From: Streptomyces aureus
GTDB taxonomy: Bacteria; Actinomycetota; Actinomycetes; Streptomycetales; Streptomycetaceae
Direction of reading: 5' to 3'
Assembly: GCF_000725495.1 (NCBI RefSeq)
Contig: NZ_JNZD01000004.1
Span: 310,001 to 374,000, forward strand
Length of the DNA: 64,000 nt
The notes below the pieces were generated by a model that worked only from the letters and a program-made list of their open reading frames with translations, had not been told where the DNA came from and searched no databases. Position numbers and translations under genes: made by a program. This document shows, piece by piece, positions 16,602 to 25,098 of this stretch (positions are counted from its first letter, which is position 1; each line of letters begins with the position of its first letter).

Positions 16602-17594
16602 TCAGACCGACGCGCGGGCCACGAAGTCCGCGCCGACCCGTACCGTCCTCGGCCGCGTGCGGCCGTCGATCTGCTCCAGCAGGAGGTGGGCGGCCACCCG
16701 GCCCACCTCGCGCGCCGGGTACCGGATGGTCGTCAGACGGGGCCGGACGAGCGAGGCGAACTCGATGTCGTCGTGCCCCACCAGGGACACGTCACCGGGG
16801 ATGTCGAGCCCGAGCCGCTCGGCCGTGTCCATGGCGCCCACGGCCGTGATGTCGTTGCCGCACAGCACCGCCTCGGGCCGGAGCCGCGCGCGCATCAGCC
16901 GCTCGAAGCCCTCAGCCCCCGCCTCCCGGGTGTGCTCGCCGTGCACGATGTGCTCCTCGGCGATGTGCAGCCCCGCCTCGACGGCGTGTCTCCTGACACG
17001 TTCCAGGCGGGGATCGCCGCCCGCGGCGTCGATCGGTCCGGCAAGGACGCCGATGCGCCGCCGGCCGGTGGCCACCACATGCGCGAGGGCCTCGCGGACG
17101 GCGTCGTCGGCGTCGGGGGTCACCAGATCGACGTCCCCGAAGGGCACGTCGGCGCTGACCACCGCGGGGACCCCGGCGGCGCGCAGCACGTCGAAGGCGT
17201 CGGCGGACAGCCGGAACGGTGTCATCACGACGCCGGCGAACCGCTGGTGCACCGCCTCGTGCAGCAGCGCCTCCTCCTCGTCCCGCCGCGCTCCCGTACT
17301 GCTCACCAGCACGTGGTAGCCGCGGCCGCGCAGTTCGTCCTGGATCGAGCGGGCCAGCAGCGCGTAGAAGGGGTTGGCGATGTCGGGCACGACCAGGGCG
17401 ACCATGGTGGACTTGCCCGTACGCAGGCTCCGGGCGACGGGGTTGAGACTGAAGCCGAGCTGCTCGATGGCCGCTTCGACCGCCTTGCGGGTCTCCTCCG
17501 TGACCGGGCGCTTTCCGCTCAGCACGTACGAGACGGTGGCGGACGAGACTCCCGCGGCCCGCGCCACGTCGCTCATGGTCACCCGCTGCCGCAT
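16602..17594 (-). CDS. LacI-family transcriptional regulator
   Basis: A 330-residue repressor: helix-turn-helix at residues 7-26 (MSDVARAAGVSSATVSYVLS) with hinge helix around residues 50-60 (NPVARSLRTGKS), then the periplasmic-binding-protein-like effector domain (VVPDIANPFYALLARSIQDE; GNDITAVGAMDTAERLGLDI; SLVGHDDIEF). ATG at 17594 follows GAAGGGGCGGA. It lies upstream of, and in the same direction as, the galactoside operon, and is the natural candidate to bind the palindrome at 16444. Inducer is likely a galactoside, by context only. Confidence 0.92.
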   Translation of the reverse strand: MRQRVTMSDVARAAGVSSATVSYVLSGKRPVTEETRKAVEAAIEQLGFSLNPVARSLRTGKSTMVALVVPDIANPFYALLARSIQDELRGRGYHVLVSSTGARRDEEEALLHEAVHQRFAGVVMTPFRLSADAFDVLRAAGVPAVVSADVPFGDVDLVTPDADDAVREALAHVVATGRRRIGVLAGPIDAAGGDPRLERVRRHAVEAGLHIAEEHIVHGEHTREAGAEGFERLMRARLRPEAVLCGNDITAVGAMDTAERLGLDIPGDVSLVGHDDIEFASLVRPRLTTIRYPAREVGRVAAHLLLEQIDGRTRPRTVRVGADFVARASV

Positions 17595-17980
17595 TCGCGT
17601 CCGCCCCTTCTCCGACCGCAACCCTACCGGCGCCCGCACCTCGGCGAGGTCACGGCCGAGCGCGACCCTCCTCGCGTCCCCGCAGGTCCGCGAGCCGCCA
17701 CCCCCGGCCCACGCCCTTCGCTCCCCTGATACGCGCCCTTCGCTCCCTCTCGGCGCACCGGCCGGGACCACGGCCGCGGGGCTCTCCCGGGCGGGCCGCC
17801 CCGGCACGCGGCGGACCGCTCGCATACCTCGCGATGACCCCGATACGGTCAAGCGTCAACGAAACGCCCATAGTCACCCGATGGCGGAGGTCCGTGATCC
17901 CAGGGGGCCTCGCCTCCCGGCTCACGGCCAAAGGCGACCATACTGGGAGAGCACACCGCACCCCACCAGCAAAGTGACTC
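17595..17980. other. Divergent spacer, 386 bp
   Basis: Spacer between lacI (minus) and the unknown plus-strand gene at 17981. A comparatively AT-rich phrase (ATACGGTCAAGCGTCAACG and CCCATAGTCACC, 17841-17880) may carry promoters for either; I see no clear hexamer pair or gene. Confidence 0.4.
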
Positions 17981-19138
17981 ATGCCGAAGTCCTCCACAGA
18001 GCGTCCCACCGCCCCGGAAACAGTCTGGCTGGCCGCGGGGCTCCACACCGGCCCCGCCCCGCAGCACGCGCTCCGGGAGCATCTGCGGGAACTGAAGAAC
18101 AGTGAAAGGATCCAGGACTTCCTGGAGAAGGAGAACCCAGCGACGCCGGAGGACCATGTCTTCGAGGCGCGCTGGTTCGTCGACGGTGACGTCACCGTGC
18201 GGGCGCGGCTCGCCACGGACGCACGTCCGCACGTGGACGGCGAGCGGCGCTGGACCCTGGCCGCCGAGGCGGAACGGCCGTGGGACCCCCAGTGGGACTC
18301 CCCCGCCGCGCTGCTGTGGCCCGAGCGGAGCGATCTCTCCTGGGACCGTGACGCGGCGGGCGGGCTGCTGCTCCAGGACATCAACCCGCTGCCGAAGGAC
18401 GACGCGGCGCTGCGCCGGCTGCTCAAGGACATCGCCCGGCACAGCTGGAGCATCAACGTCGTCGTGCACGAGGCCATGACCCCCGACGCCGAGGGCCGGC
18501 TCCCGCTGGCCCGGCTGCTGCCCCCGGCGCTGCGGCACCGCCTCGTGGAACACCGGGCCACGCCCGAGCAGTTCCACGCCGTGAACTGGGCGCTCGGCGA
18601 CCTGGGGACGTCCGTGCCGCGCGGCGGGGCCGTCATCCTGTCCGGCAACCCCGCCAGGACCGGGTTCGACGAGCAGGCGTTCCGGGTACGCAGCGTCTTC
18701 CTCGACGGTTCGGAACCGACGGAACTCCTCGACAAGATCGCCCAGTTCGCGGCACTGCCCTGGCCGCTGCCGGACGACGCGGCGACGGCGCTCACGGCGC
18801 TGCGCGAGGACTGGCAGTTGCTGACCATGGAGGAGGAACTCGCGCACGCGCGTGCCCTGGTGGCCTCGTACTCCGAGGCCCTGGAGGCCATGACGAAGTC
18901 GCGCGATCTGTACCGCGAGGCGACCGAGCTCGCCCACGCGGCGCTCGCCGACATGGCCGAGTACCGCGACGCGGCGTCCGCCGTGCGGGGTACGGCGCAG
19001 GGGCAGGACAAGCACCCGCTGACGAAGACGCTTCAGCGCGTCACGGACTCGCTGCTGCCCCGGCGGGCACAGCGCGTGGAGACCCAGCTCCAGCAGGCGC
19101 GGGAGAGCGAGCGGCTGGCCCGCGAGGCCTCCGAGTGA
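17981..19138 (+). CDS. Hypothetical protein with C-terminal coiled coil
   Basis: A 385-residue soluble protein I do not recognise. Residues about 15-270 look like a mixed alpha/beta globular region with many Trp (RRWTLAAEAERPWDPQWDS, HSWSINVVVHEAMT); residues about 275-385 are a long Ala/Glu/Arg/Leu helix pattern (EDWQLLTMEEELAHARALVA, ETQLQQARESERLAREASE), probably coiled coil. No signal peptide or membrane segment. ATG at 17981 is preceded by a weak GCAAAGTGACTC. It is monocistronic and followed by a strong terminator. GC3 is like its neighbours, so no sign of recent transfer. Confidence 0.75.
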   Translation: MPKSSTERPTAPETVWLAAGLHTGPAPQHALREHLRELKNSERIQDFLEKENPATPEDHVFEARWFVDGDVTVRARLATDARPHVDGERRWTLAAEAERPWDPQWDSPAALLWPERSDLSWDRDAAGGLLLQDINPLPKDDAALRRLLKDIARHSWSINVVVHEAMTPDAEGRLPLARLLPPALRHRLVEHRATPEQFHAVNWALGDLGTSVPRGGAVILSGNPARTGFDEQAFRVRSVFLDGSEPTELLDKIAQFAALPWPLPDDAATALTALREDWQLLTMEEELAHARALVASYSEALEAMTKSRDLYREATELAHAALADMAEYRDAASAVRGTAQGQDKHPLTKTLQRVTDSLLPRRAQRVETQLQQARESERLAREASE

Positions 19139-19142
19139 CGGC

Positions 19143-19180
19143 GGGCGCGGGGGCGGGGCCCAGGCTCCGCCCCCGCGCCC
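19143..19180 (+). terminator. Strong terminator hairpin
   Basis: GGGCGCGGGGGCGG pairs perfectly with CCGCCCCCGCGCCC (14 bp) across a 10-nt loop, 5 bp after the stop of the preceding gene. Confidence 0.75.
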
Positions 19181-19339
19181 TCACCGGCGTTCGGAGCCGG
19201 GGCCTCCGGTGACAGCCGGGGCGGCTGCCGCGGGCCGGCCCTGCCGGGTGGGCATCGGACGGGCGGGACACTGCCCACGTGCCCTGGACCGTGTCGTTTC
19301 GGATCGCCTGGGGCCGGAGCAGCGCACCACGGGGCGTGG

Positions 19340-19425
19340 TGTTGTCCGTCCGCGTGGCGTGCGTGATCGGGGGTGCGGCGGTGTGTTGTCCATCCGCGTG
19401 GCGGCTCTGATCGGGGGGTGCGGCG
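19340..19425. repeat. Two direct repeats of about 42 bp
   Basis: Two adjacent copies begin TGTTGTCC(G/A)TCCGCGTGG and end GGGTGCGGCG, at 19340-19380 and 19384-19425, differing at a few positions. They occupy the gap between two convergent genes; the rest of 19139-19484 shows nothing else but the terminator. Confidence 0.8.
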
Positions 19426-19484
19426 ACGCCGCGAGGTGCCGAGCGAGGCCGCGCGGCCCCGGCCCGGCCCGTCCTCGGGTGCCG

Positions 19485-20090
19485 TCAGGCGCCGCGCCAG
19501 ATGTTGGCGAACGCCGCGTTCTCGATGGCCCGGCGCTGGCGGACGGCCTCCAGTTCCATCACCGCGTCGTGCACGGCCACCAGGACCGTGGTCACCGCCT
19601 CGTCCTCCACCGAGGAGTTGTCGTCCGGCTGCTCGGACGAGATGCCGACGACCTCGGCGAGCGCCGCGAGGACCGGCTCGTCCGCGGCCCAGCGGTGCAT
19701 CGCGCGGCTGCGGGCCGGTGAGTCCACCAGTTCCATGCGCTCGCCGCCGAACGGCAGCCGGCTGCGCCGCTGCCGGGTGAGCTGGCCCGCCTGTTCGAGG
19801 TCGGTCTGATAGGCCTTGGCCAGATCCCGGCCCCGGCGCCACAGCCAGTCCTCGACCCGCTCGTACGGGACCTGGCGCACGAGCGAGGACGCCGCCTCGC
19901 CCAGAAGCCGGTCGTCCGTCGCCGGGGGCCTGGCCGGCGTCATCCTGTCACCGTCCAGGGTGATGACCTCGCCGGCGAGAAGATCGATCACCTCGGCTCC
20001 CGCGAGGGCGAGCGACAGGTCGCCCTGCCCCACAGAACGTTCCGGCTCCTTGTCCATCGTGATGATGAACAAGTCCCTGGCCGTGGTCAC
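19485..20090 (-). CDS. GPP34 family phosphoprotein (GOLPH3-like)
   Basis: A 201-residue protein of the GPP34/GOLPH3/Vps74 family, common in multiple copies in Streptomyces. It opens VTTARDLFIITMDKEPERSV, has DLSLALAGAEVIDLLAGEVI, and ends AVRQRRAIENAAFANIWRGA, all family features. Eukaryotic members bind phosphatidylinositol phosphates and sort Golgi enzymes; the bacterial role is unknown. GTG at 20090 follows GAGGGGAGC. Monocistronic, convergent with the upstream unknown gene. Confidence 0.88.
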   Translation of the reverse strand: MTTARDLFIITMDKEPERSVGQGDLSLALAGAEVIDLLAGEVITLDGDRMTPARPPATDDRLLGEAASSLVRQVPYERVEDWLWRRGRDLAKAYQTDLEQAGQLTRQRRSRLPFGGERMELVDSPARSRAMHRWAADEPVLAALAEVVGISSEQPDDNSSVEDEAVTTVLVAVHDAVMELEAVRQRRAIENAAFANIWRGA

Positions 20091-20716
20091 GAACGGCTCC
20101 CCTCGGTGTACCTCGCCCGGCACGACCGTCCCGCACCGGATCCAGCGCATCCACCGCACCGCCCTCCGCGGGCGACCGGGTCGCCCGCGGTGGAAGGGCA
20201 CGTCACGGTCGTGATCGTAACTCCCGGCGGACCCGTGCGTCATCGAGCCGCGTGCCGCGCGGGCGGGTCGAGAGGCCGCCGCTCCGGGACGGCCTCCGTG
20301 ATCGCGTCGCCGACCAGGGGCGGGGCTCCGCCCTGTCGTGGCCGTGCTGTCGGCGGAAGGACCACGACAGGGGCATCCGCCGGGCGTGGCCGGGTCGGCC
20401 GAGGGCCGGGGACACGGGGGGAGCGAGGGCTGGGGACAAGGGGGCGAGGGCTGAGGCGGCCGGGCCGCGCGACGGCACGCGCGGCCGACCGGCCGAGGAC
20501 GGCAAAGCCGAGGGCGGGGGCACGGGGGGGTACGTGCGGCCGGTCCGGCAGACAGGCAGGGCACGGGGGTACGCGCGGCCGGTCCGGCCGAGGGGCGGGG
20601 GCACGGCGGTACGTGCGGCCGGTCCGGCCGAGGGGCGGGGGCACGCCGGTACGCGCGGCCGGTCCGGCCGACGCTCGGTGCGCCGGCCGGACCGGTGTTC
20701 CCTCCCTGATGCGCCG
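20091..20716. other. Repeat-rich gap, 626 bp
   Basis: No supported gene. The part 20390-20510 is a degenerate G-rich tract with GGGCGAGGGCTG-like phrases, and 20520-20678 carries a 40-bp tandem repeat. Confidence 0.5.
20520..20678. repeat. Four tandem 40-bp units
   Basis: Four head-to-tail units of 40-41 bp start at 20520, 20561, 20601 and 20641; each contains GCACGG..GGTACG(T/C)GCGGCC and GGTCCGGCCGAGGGGCGGGG. The two central copies differ at only a few bases. The alternation GTACGTG/GTACGCG is regular. Not a CRISPR: units abut without spacers. Confidence 0.85.
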
Positions 20717-20839
20717 TCAGCCCTGGCGGGCCTTCAGACGCGGGTTCTTCTTGTTCACGACGAAGACCACGCCGCGCCTGCGGACCACCTGGGCCCCCGG
20801 CTTGGACTTCAGCGAGCGCAGCGACTTGCGTACCTTCAT
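20717..20839 (-). CDS. rpmJ: 50S ribosomal protein L36, cysteine-free paralogue
   Basis: A 40-residue L36 beginning [20 protein letters not shown] and ending [11 protein letters not shown]. The zinc-binding Cys/His residues of standard L36 are absent, so this is the C-minus form that replaces the zinc protein when zinc is scarce, usually under Zur control. ATG at 20839 follows CAGGAGGAGGCCGG. It is the last of three C-minus ribosomal genes on this strand (L33, L31, L36). Confidence 0.93.
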   Translation of the reverse strand: MKVRKSLRSLKSKPGAQVVRRRGVVFVVNKKNPRLKARQG

Positions 20840-20880
20840 GGCTCCGGCCTCCTCCTGACGAACTGGGCGCGCTGCGGCGG

Positions 20881-21141
20881 TCAGGGCCGCCGCGGCGCCG
20901 TGCGGCCGTAGCGGCGCTCGAAGCGCTCCACCCGGCCGGCGGTGTCCAGGACCCGCGAGGTCCCGGTGTAGAACGGATGGCTCGCCGACGAGATCTCCAC
21001 GTCGACGACGGGACGGACGGTACCGTCCTCCCACTCCACGATCTCGGTCGAGCGCGCGGTCGACCGCGTCAGGAACGCGGTTCCGGCGGCGCGGTCCCGG
21101 AAGACGACCGGACGGGATACGGGGTGGATGTCGGGCCTCAT
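20881..21141 (-). CDS. rpmE2: 50S ribosomal protein L31 type B
   Basis: An 86-residue type B L31: [40 protein letters not shown] and [10 protein letters not shown] are diagnostic. It lacks the CxxC pairs of zinc-binding L31. ATG at 21141 follows CGAGGAGGGAACCGC. It lies between the L33 and L36 paralogues and is presumably co-transcribed. Confidence 0.93.
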   Translation of the reverse strand: MRPDIHPVSRPVVFRDRAAGTAFLTRSTARSTEIVEWEDGTVRPVVDVEISSASHPFYTGTSRVLDTAGRVERFERRYGRTAPRRP

Positions 21142-21218
21142 GCGGTTCCCTCCTCGGTTGCGGACGGGTGCGTGCGCGGGGGCGACGGGCGGGTGGGCCC
21201 GGCGCGTCCGGCGCGGGG

Positions 21219-21383
21219 TCAGCGCTCCTCGCGGAACGTGACGTGCCGGCCGGCCACCGCGTCGTACTTGCGCAGGACGAGCCGGTCGGGGTCGTTCCCG
21301 CGGTTCTTGCGCGTCACATACGTGGCGCCGGTCCCGGCTGTCGACTTCAGCGTGACGACGGGGCGCGCGGTGCTGCGTGCCAT
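21219..21383 (-). CDS. rpmG: 50S ribosomal protein L33, cysteine-free paralogue
   Basis: A 54-residue L33: [40 protein letters not shown]. Standard L33 carries four Cys; here none is present. ATG at 21383 follows a strong GAAGGAGG. It is the first gene of the C-minus ribosomal set. A GTTAC-N7-GTAAC dyad lies about 50 bp upstream. Confidence 0.93.
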   Translation of the reverse strand: MARSTARPVVTLKSTAGTGATYVTRKNRGNDPDRLVLRKYDAVAGRHVTFREER

Positions 21384-21431
21384 GAGGCCTCCTTCGTCCA
21401 CGCACGAGCCTTGACTCGCGCATGCCAATCA

Positions 21432-21448
21432 GTTACGTGCTCTGTAAC
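21432..21448. promoter_or_regulatory. GTTAC-N7-GTAAC dyad upstream of L33
   Basis: An inverted repeat GTTACGTGCTCTGTAAC in a locally AT-richer patch 49 bp before the L33 start. Zinc-free ribosomal genes are normally repressed by Zur; this site does not resemble the TGAAAA-type Zur box I know, so it may be a promoter element or another operator. Confidence 0.35.
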
Positions 21449-22254
21449 AGCGGCCCCGGCGTCGGCATTCCCGACCTCCGCGCGTGACGCGCGACACGCC
21501 GGGGCAGCTGCGGTGACGCGTGTGGCGGCAGCCGCGACCCACCGCGGCGGAGGCGGCGGCACGCCGGACCGGTCGCCGGCCGGGCGGAGCGCGTCGGACC
21601 GGCTGCAAGCCGGGCAGAGCGCATCGCACGTGGCCAGGCACACGGCGGGGCGACGCGCGAGGCACACGGCCGGACAGAGCCCGGCGCGCCGGAGGAGTGG
21701 AGCTTCACCTGAGAGTGGTCCTACACCCGGAGGACGTGGCTGGACGTGATGCCTGCCCAGGGCACCCTGACCCGGCTTCCCGTCGACGCACTGGCCGCCG
21801 TCCTCGACGAGGTGGGCGCCGCCGTCGACGCGCTGGGAGGCTGCTCCACGATGTCGTACACGACGGTGGCGCTCACGGCACCGAGAAGCGCCTCGACGTG
21901 ACGGGCCTGGCGTGATCGACCCGGCATCGCCCACTCAGCGCGACCCACCCCGCCTGACCCACTGAACCCGGCCGACTCGATGCGCCCGCCCCGGTCCGGC
22001 ACTCCGGACGTCTCCGGGCCGCCGGCGCCCTCCCCGTCCGTGGGTCGGAACGCGGCCCGGTCCATAGGTCCGGCCCTGCGGTCACCCGCACCGCGGCACG
22101 AAAACCCGCCGGGAGCACGCGATCCGCGCCCTCGTCCGCTCCCGGGGCCTACGGACCGAGCCGCCGCACTCCCCACTCGGCCCGTGTCCCCGCACACCCA
22201 CCCGGTGCGCCGGGGCGGCCGAACCGCGGCGGCCACCGGCGCACCGGTGACGGG
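21449..22254. other. Long gap between L33 and lipoprotein genes
   Basis: About 800 bp without a firmly supported gene. One small plus-strand frame (21749-21901) is listed separately. The rest is high-GC sequence with overlapping open frames in several phases and no good ribosome binding sites or family matches. Confidence 0.4.
21749..21901 (+). CDS. Possible 50-aa peptide with Gly-Gly and Ser/Thr/Cys-rich tail
   Basis: ATG at 21749 (or GTG at 21746) opens a 50-codon frame with GGAGGA at 21729-21734. The N-terminal part is helical and acidic (LAAVLDEVGAAVDALGG), and the rest, CSTMSYTTVALTAPRSAST, is rich in Ser and Thr with one Cys. That arrangement resembles a leader ending in Gly-Gly plus core of a modified peptide, but no modification or transport gene is nearby. 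It could equally be the fragment of a lost gene. Confidence 0.3.
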   Translation: MPAQGTLTRLPVDALAAVLDEVGAAVDALGGCSTMSYTTVALTAPRSAST

Positions 22255-22989
22255 TCAGGACGGCTTCGTCGCGGTGACCGCGGTGACCGTGACCTTGTTG
22301 TCGCACCCGGCCAGCACACCGTCCTCCAGCGCGAGTTGGTTCGCCCCGCTGCCGGGCAGGCCCACCACCAGGGTCGGGTAGGAGACCGGGGTCGAACCGG
22401 ACTTGCAGTAGCCGTCGGCCTCGCCCTGGACCTGGACGAAGGTCAGCTTGACCCAGGCCTTCGCGGCGGGTGCGAGCACGACCGTGGACGAGGGGCCCGT
22501 CCGGGTCACGGTCAGCGGGCGGTTCTTGTCGGGCGAGCCGTTGGCCGCGCCCGCCACGGTCGGGTACCCCTGCAGCACGCAGGACGCTCCGGACATGTTG
22601 GTGAACTCGACGATCGCGGCGCCGGTTCCGGTGCCCGGGGGACGCACGGCGGCCTGGTACATGAAGGCCTTCAGGGACTCCGCGGCACACGTCTTCGCCG
22701 TCGCCGGTGTCGCGGTGGCGGCCGGGGTCGAGGAGGCCGGGGCCTTGGGGGTGGAGTCGCCCGCCGGCTTCGCCGAGGTTCCCGTCCCGCCGGAGGGCGT
22801 GCCGGGCTTCGGGGAGGCGGAGGACGAGGCCGCCGGCTTCGTCGTGCCGCCGCCCACCGGTGTGGCGGTGGAATCCGCCGAGTCCGAGCCCGGCTGACAG
22901 GCGGTCATCAGAAGGGTGGCCGCCGACATGGTCGCCATGGCCAGGGCGGCTCCGCGGAAACGCGGTCCGAAGTGCATCCCGTACTGCAT
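22255..22989 (-). CDS. DUF4232 domain lipoprotein
   Basis: A 244-residue exported lipoprotein: hydrophobic N terminus and lipobox LLMTAC (Cys at about residue 31), a Ser/Pro/Thr/Ala-rich linker to residue about 100, then a DUF4232-type beta domain (EFTNMSGASCVLQGYPTVAG; AWVKLTFVQVQ; QLALEDGVLAGCDNKVTV) with two pairs of cysteines that could form disulfides. Such proteins are abundant in Streptomyces; function unknown. ATG at 22989 follows CGGGGGACCTC. Confidence 0.85.
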   Translation of the reverse strand: MQYGMHFGPRFRGAALAMATMSAATLLMTACQPGSDSADSTATPVGGGTTKPAASSSASPKPGTPSGGTGTSAKPAGDSTPKAPASSTPAATATPATAKTCAAESLKAFMYQAAVRPPGTGTGAAIVEFTNMSGASCVLQGYPTVAGAANGSPDKNRPLTVTRTGPSSTVVLAPAAKAWVKLTFVQVQGEADGYCKSGSTPVSYPTLVVGLPGSGANQLALEDGVLAGCDNKVTVTAVTATKPS

Positions 22990-23141
22990 GAGGTCCCCCG
23001 ATAGAGATGGTCGGGCGCCGGTCGTTCACCGGCACTCGTCGCTACAGATCGAGGGACGGCGTGCCCGGTTCACCTGCGGACACGGCTGTGACACGACGGT
23101 GACGGACCGGGGATCCGGTCATCGAGGGCCGCAGGTCCGGA

Positions 23142-23233
23142 CGGCGGCCGGGCGCCGACTCCCGAGGCCGGCCGGGCAGAGTCGGCCGGCTCGAACGGCG
23201 GCCCGGCGCCGTCTCCCGACACCGGCCGAGCAG
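23142..23233. repeat. Two imperfect direct repeats of about 37 bp
   Basis: Copies at 23142-23179 and 23197-23233 share CGGCGGCC(G/C)GGCGCCG, CTCCCGA and CCGGCCG(G/A)GCAG. They lie between two lipoprotein genes. Confidence 0.65.
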
Positions 23234-23270
23234 GGGCGTGGTGCGCCGGGGGACGGGCCCGGGCCCGAAG

Positions 23271-24164
23271 TCACGAAGGCGTGCCGGAGAAGGTGAACCG
23301 GAACTGCACCACGCCGTCGGTGGTGCCGCCCCGGGCGGTGAGCGAGGCACCGGAGCCGTCGAGGCGGCCCGTGAACGTCGTACCGGCCGCCAGCGCGTGC
23401 GGGAAGCCGCCGGGCATCTGGCCGAGGTCGGAGCGGCAGGCGACCAGCAGGCCGGGCCAGTTGAGCAGGTTCAGGACGACGGCTTCGCGGGCGTGCGGGT
23501 CCGTGAGGGTGGCGTCCATCCGCCCGCCGGACCAGCCGATGTTCCAGTAGGTCAGCAGGAGGTTCGGATCCCGGTAGTTGCCCGCGAGGTCCTGGCTGGA
23601 GACCGTGCTGACCGACGAGGACCAGAAGGACACCGCGCCGGCCTGGGACGGGGCTCCGGCCGCGAACAGCATCGAGAACGGGTTGTTCTCGCTCTGGTCG
23701 CCGCCGGTGCGCGGCCGGTCGAGATGGAGCGTGCTGTTCATGGAGTAGGTCCGGCTGCCCGCGAGCCGCCGGGAGCCGTCGGTGGAGCAGTAGTCGTAGA
23801 CGTCGACGGAGATGCTCGCCGTGCCGCTGTAGGCCTTGCCCCACAGGGCCGAGGCCGCCGAACCGCCCGCCTGGGCCGGTTCCTGCGAGGCGGGCGCCGT
23901 CGTGGCCGCCTCCTCGGTGGCCGGGGTCGGCGTCGGCGTCGCCGGGGCGGCGGACGAGGGCGTCGGCTCGGGCGTGGACGGGGCGGCGGACGAAGGTGCC
24001 GCCGACGTCAAGGTGCCGGCGGAGGCCGTCGAGGCGGCGGACGCGGCCGCGCCCCCGTGCCCGCACCCGGCGAGGGCCGCGCAGAGCAGCGCCCCGGGGA
24101 CCGCCGCCGTCAGCCGTCTCCGCGCGCTGCCGGGCATGCTTCTCCCCTGCGTCATGGCGGCCAT
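23271..24164 (-). CDS. Hypothetical secreted lipoprotein
   Basis: A 297-residue protein with a basic start (MPGSARRRL), hydrophobic segment and LAGC lipobox (Cys at about residue 34). A Ser/Ala/Pro/Thr linker runs to about residue 105, followed by a domain of about 190 residues (YSGTASISVDVYDYCSTDGS, LLLTYWNIGWSGGRMDATLT, GVVQFRFTFSGTPS) I do not recognise; it resembles secreted beta-rich Streptomyces proteins. ATG at 24164 follows GGGGAGGGGAG. It is divergent from the two-component system, and 11-bp direct repeats lie between, so it could be a target of that regulator. Confidence 0.75.
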   Translation of the reverse strand: MAAMTQGRSMPGSARRRLTAAVPGALLCAALAGCGHGGAAASAASTASAGTLTSAAPSSAAPSTPEPTPSSAAPATPTPTPATEEAATTAPASQEPAQAGGSAASALWGKAYSGTASISVDVYDYCSTDGSRRLAGSRTYSMNSTLHLDRPRTGGDQSENNPFSMLFAAGAPSQAGAVSFWSSSVSTVSSQDLAGNYRDPNLLLTYWNIGWSGGRMDATLTDPHAREAVVLNLLNWPGLLVACRSDLGQMPGGFPHALAAGTTFTGRLDGSGASLTARGGTTDGVVQFRFTFSGTPS

Positions 24165-24235
24165 GACACTCCCCTCCCCATGCCGGGTCACCCCCCACGA
24201 GCACCCGGGCAAGGCGGGAGACTACGCCCGACGAG

Positions 24236-24269
24236 CCTTCACACACCCTTCACAATTCCCTTCGTTACC
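24236..24269. promoter_or_regulatory. Three 11-bp phased direct repeats (OmpR-type box)
   Basis: CTTCACACACC, CTTCACAATTC and CCTTCGTTACC follow each other at 11-bp intervals from 24237. Such tandem repeats are how OmpR/PhoB-family regulators bind. The site lies between the divergent lipoprotein and response-regulator genes, in an AT-richer patch. Confidence 0.55.
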
Positions 24270-24393
24270 GTATCGTGCCTGGCCGGCGCCCGCGCGGGTG
24301 GACCGCGGGCGTCCGCCGCGAGACGGCTGGTGCACCATGGGCGGCGAAACGGCCCGGCCCGACCGGACCGTTCCTGCGAGCTGGGGTGTGGTG

Positions 24394-25098
24394 ATGGGCG
24401 GAGATCGGAGCCGGGTCCTGGTCGTCGACGACGACGCGGCAATACGGCGGTCACTCGAACGCGGTCTGCGGCTGAGCGGTTTCGCGGTGGACCTCGCCGA
24501 CGGCGGCGGGCCCGCACTGGACCTGGCCCGGAGGACTCCTCCGGACGCGATCGTGCTGGACGTCTCCATGCCCGGCCTCAGCGGCATCGACGTGTGCCGG
24601 ACGCTGCGCGGGGAGGACAACGACGTACCCGTCCTGATGCTCTCCGCGCTCGACGAGACCGCCGACCGGATCGCGGGACTCCAGGCGGGCGGCGACGACT
24701 ACCTCGTGAAGCCGTTCGCCCTGCAGGAGTTGGTGCTCCGGCTCCAGGCCCTGCTGCGCCGCCGGCCGCCCAGGGACACCGATCTGGTGCGGGTGGGCGG
24801 TCTGGCCCTGGACCCCGGGGCGCGCACCGTCAGTCTGGACGGGCGGCAACTGGAGCTGACCCGGCGGGAGTTCGAGCTGCTGCACGTGCTGGCGCACAAC
24901 GCGGGCATCGTGCTCAGCCGTGACCAGCTCCTGGACCGGGTCTGGGGATACGACTTCGACGTGCGCACCGACGCGGTGGACACGTTCGTGAGCTATCTGC
25001 GGCGCAAGCTGGAGGCACCCGGCCGGGCCCGGATCATCCACACCGTCCGCGGAGTCGGGTTCGTCCTGCGCGACGAGGGACCGGAGGCCGGACGATGA
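24394..25098 (+). CDS. OmpR-family response regulator
   Basis: A 234-residue regulator: receiver domain residues 5-118 with VDDDAA, phospho-acceptor Asp in AIVLDVSMPG, and LVKPF; C-terminal winged helix (LDPGARTVSLDGRQLELTRR, EFELLHVLAHNAGIVLSRDQ, VDTFVSYLRRKLEAPG). ATG at 24394 follows GCTGGGGTGTGGTG. Its stop overlaps the kinase start by 4 bp. Phosphorylated by the next gene's kinase, it probably binds the 11-bp repeats upstream (autoregulation) and near 26556. Confidence 0.93.
   Translation: MGGDRSRVLVVDDDAAIRRSLERGLRLSGFAVDLADGGGPALDLARRTPPDAIVLDVSMPGLSGIDVCRTLRGEDNDVPVLMLSALDETADRIAGLQAGGDDYLVKPFALQELVLRLQALLRRRPPRDTDLVRVGGLALDPGARTVSLDGRQLELTRREFELLHVLAHNAGIVLSRDQLLDRVWGYDFDVRTDAVDTFVSYLRRKLEAPGRARIIHTVRGVGFVLRDEGPEAGR

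Noticed and set aside
20520..20678. CRISPR array
   Set aside because: The 40-bp units abut with no unique spacers, and no cas gene is present.
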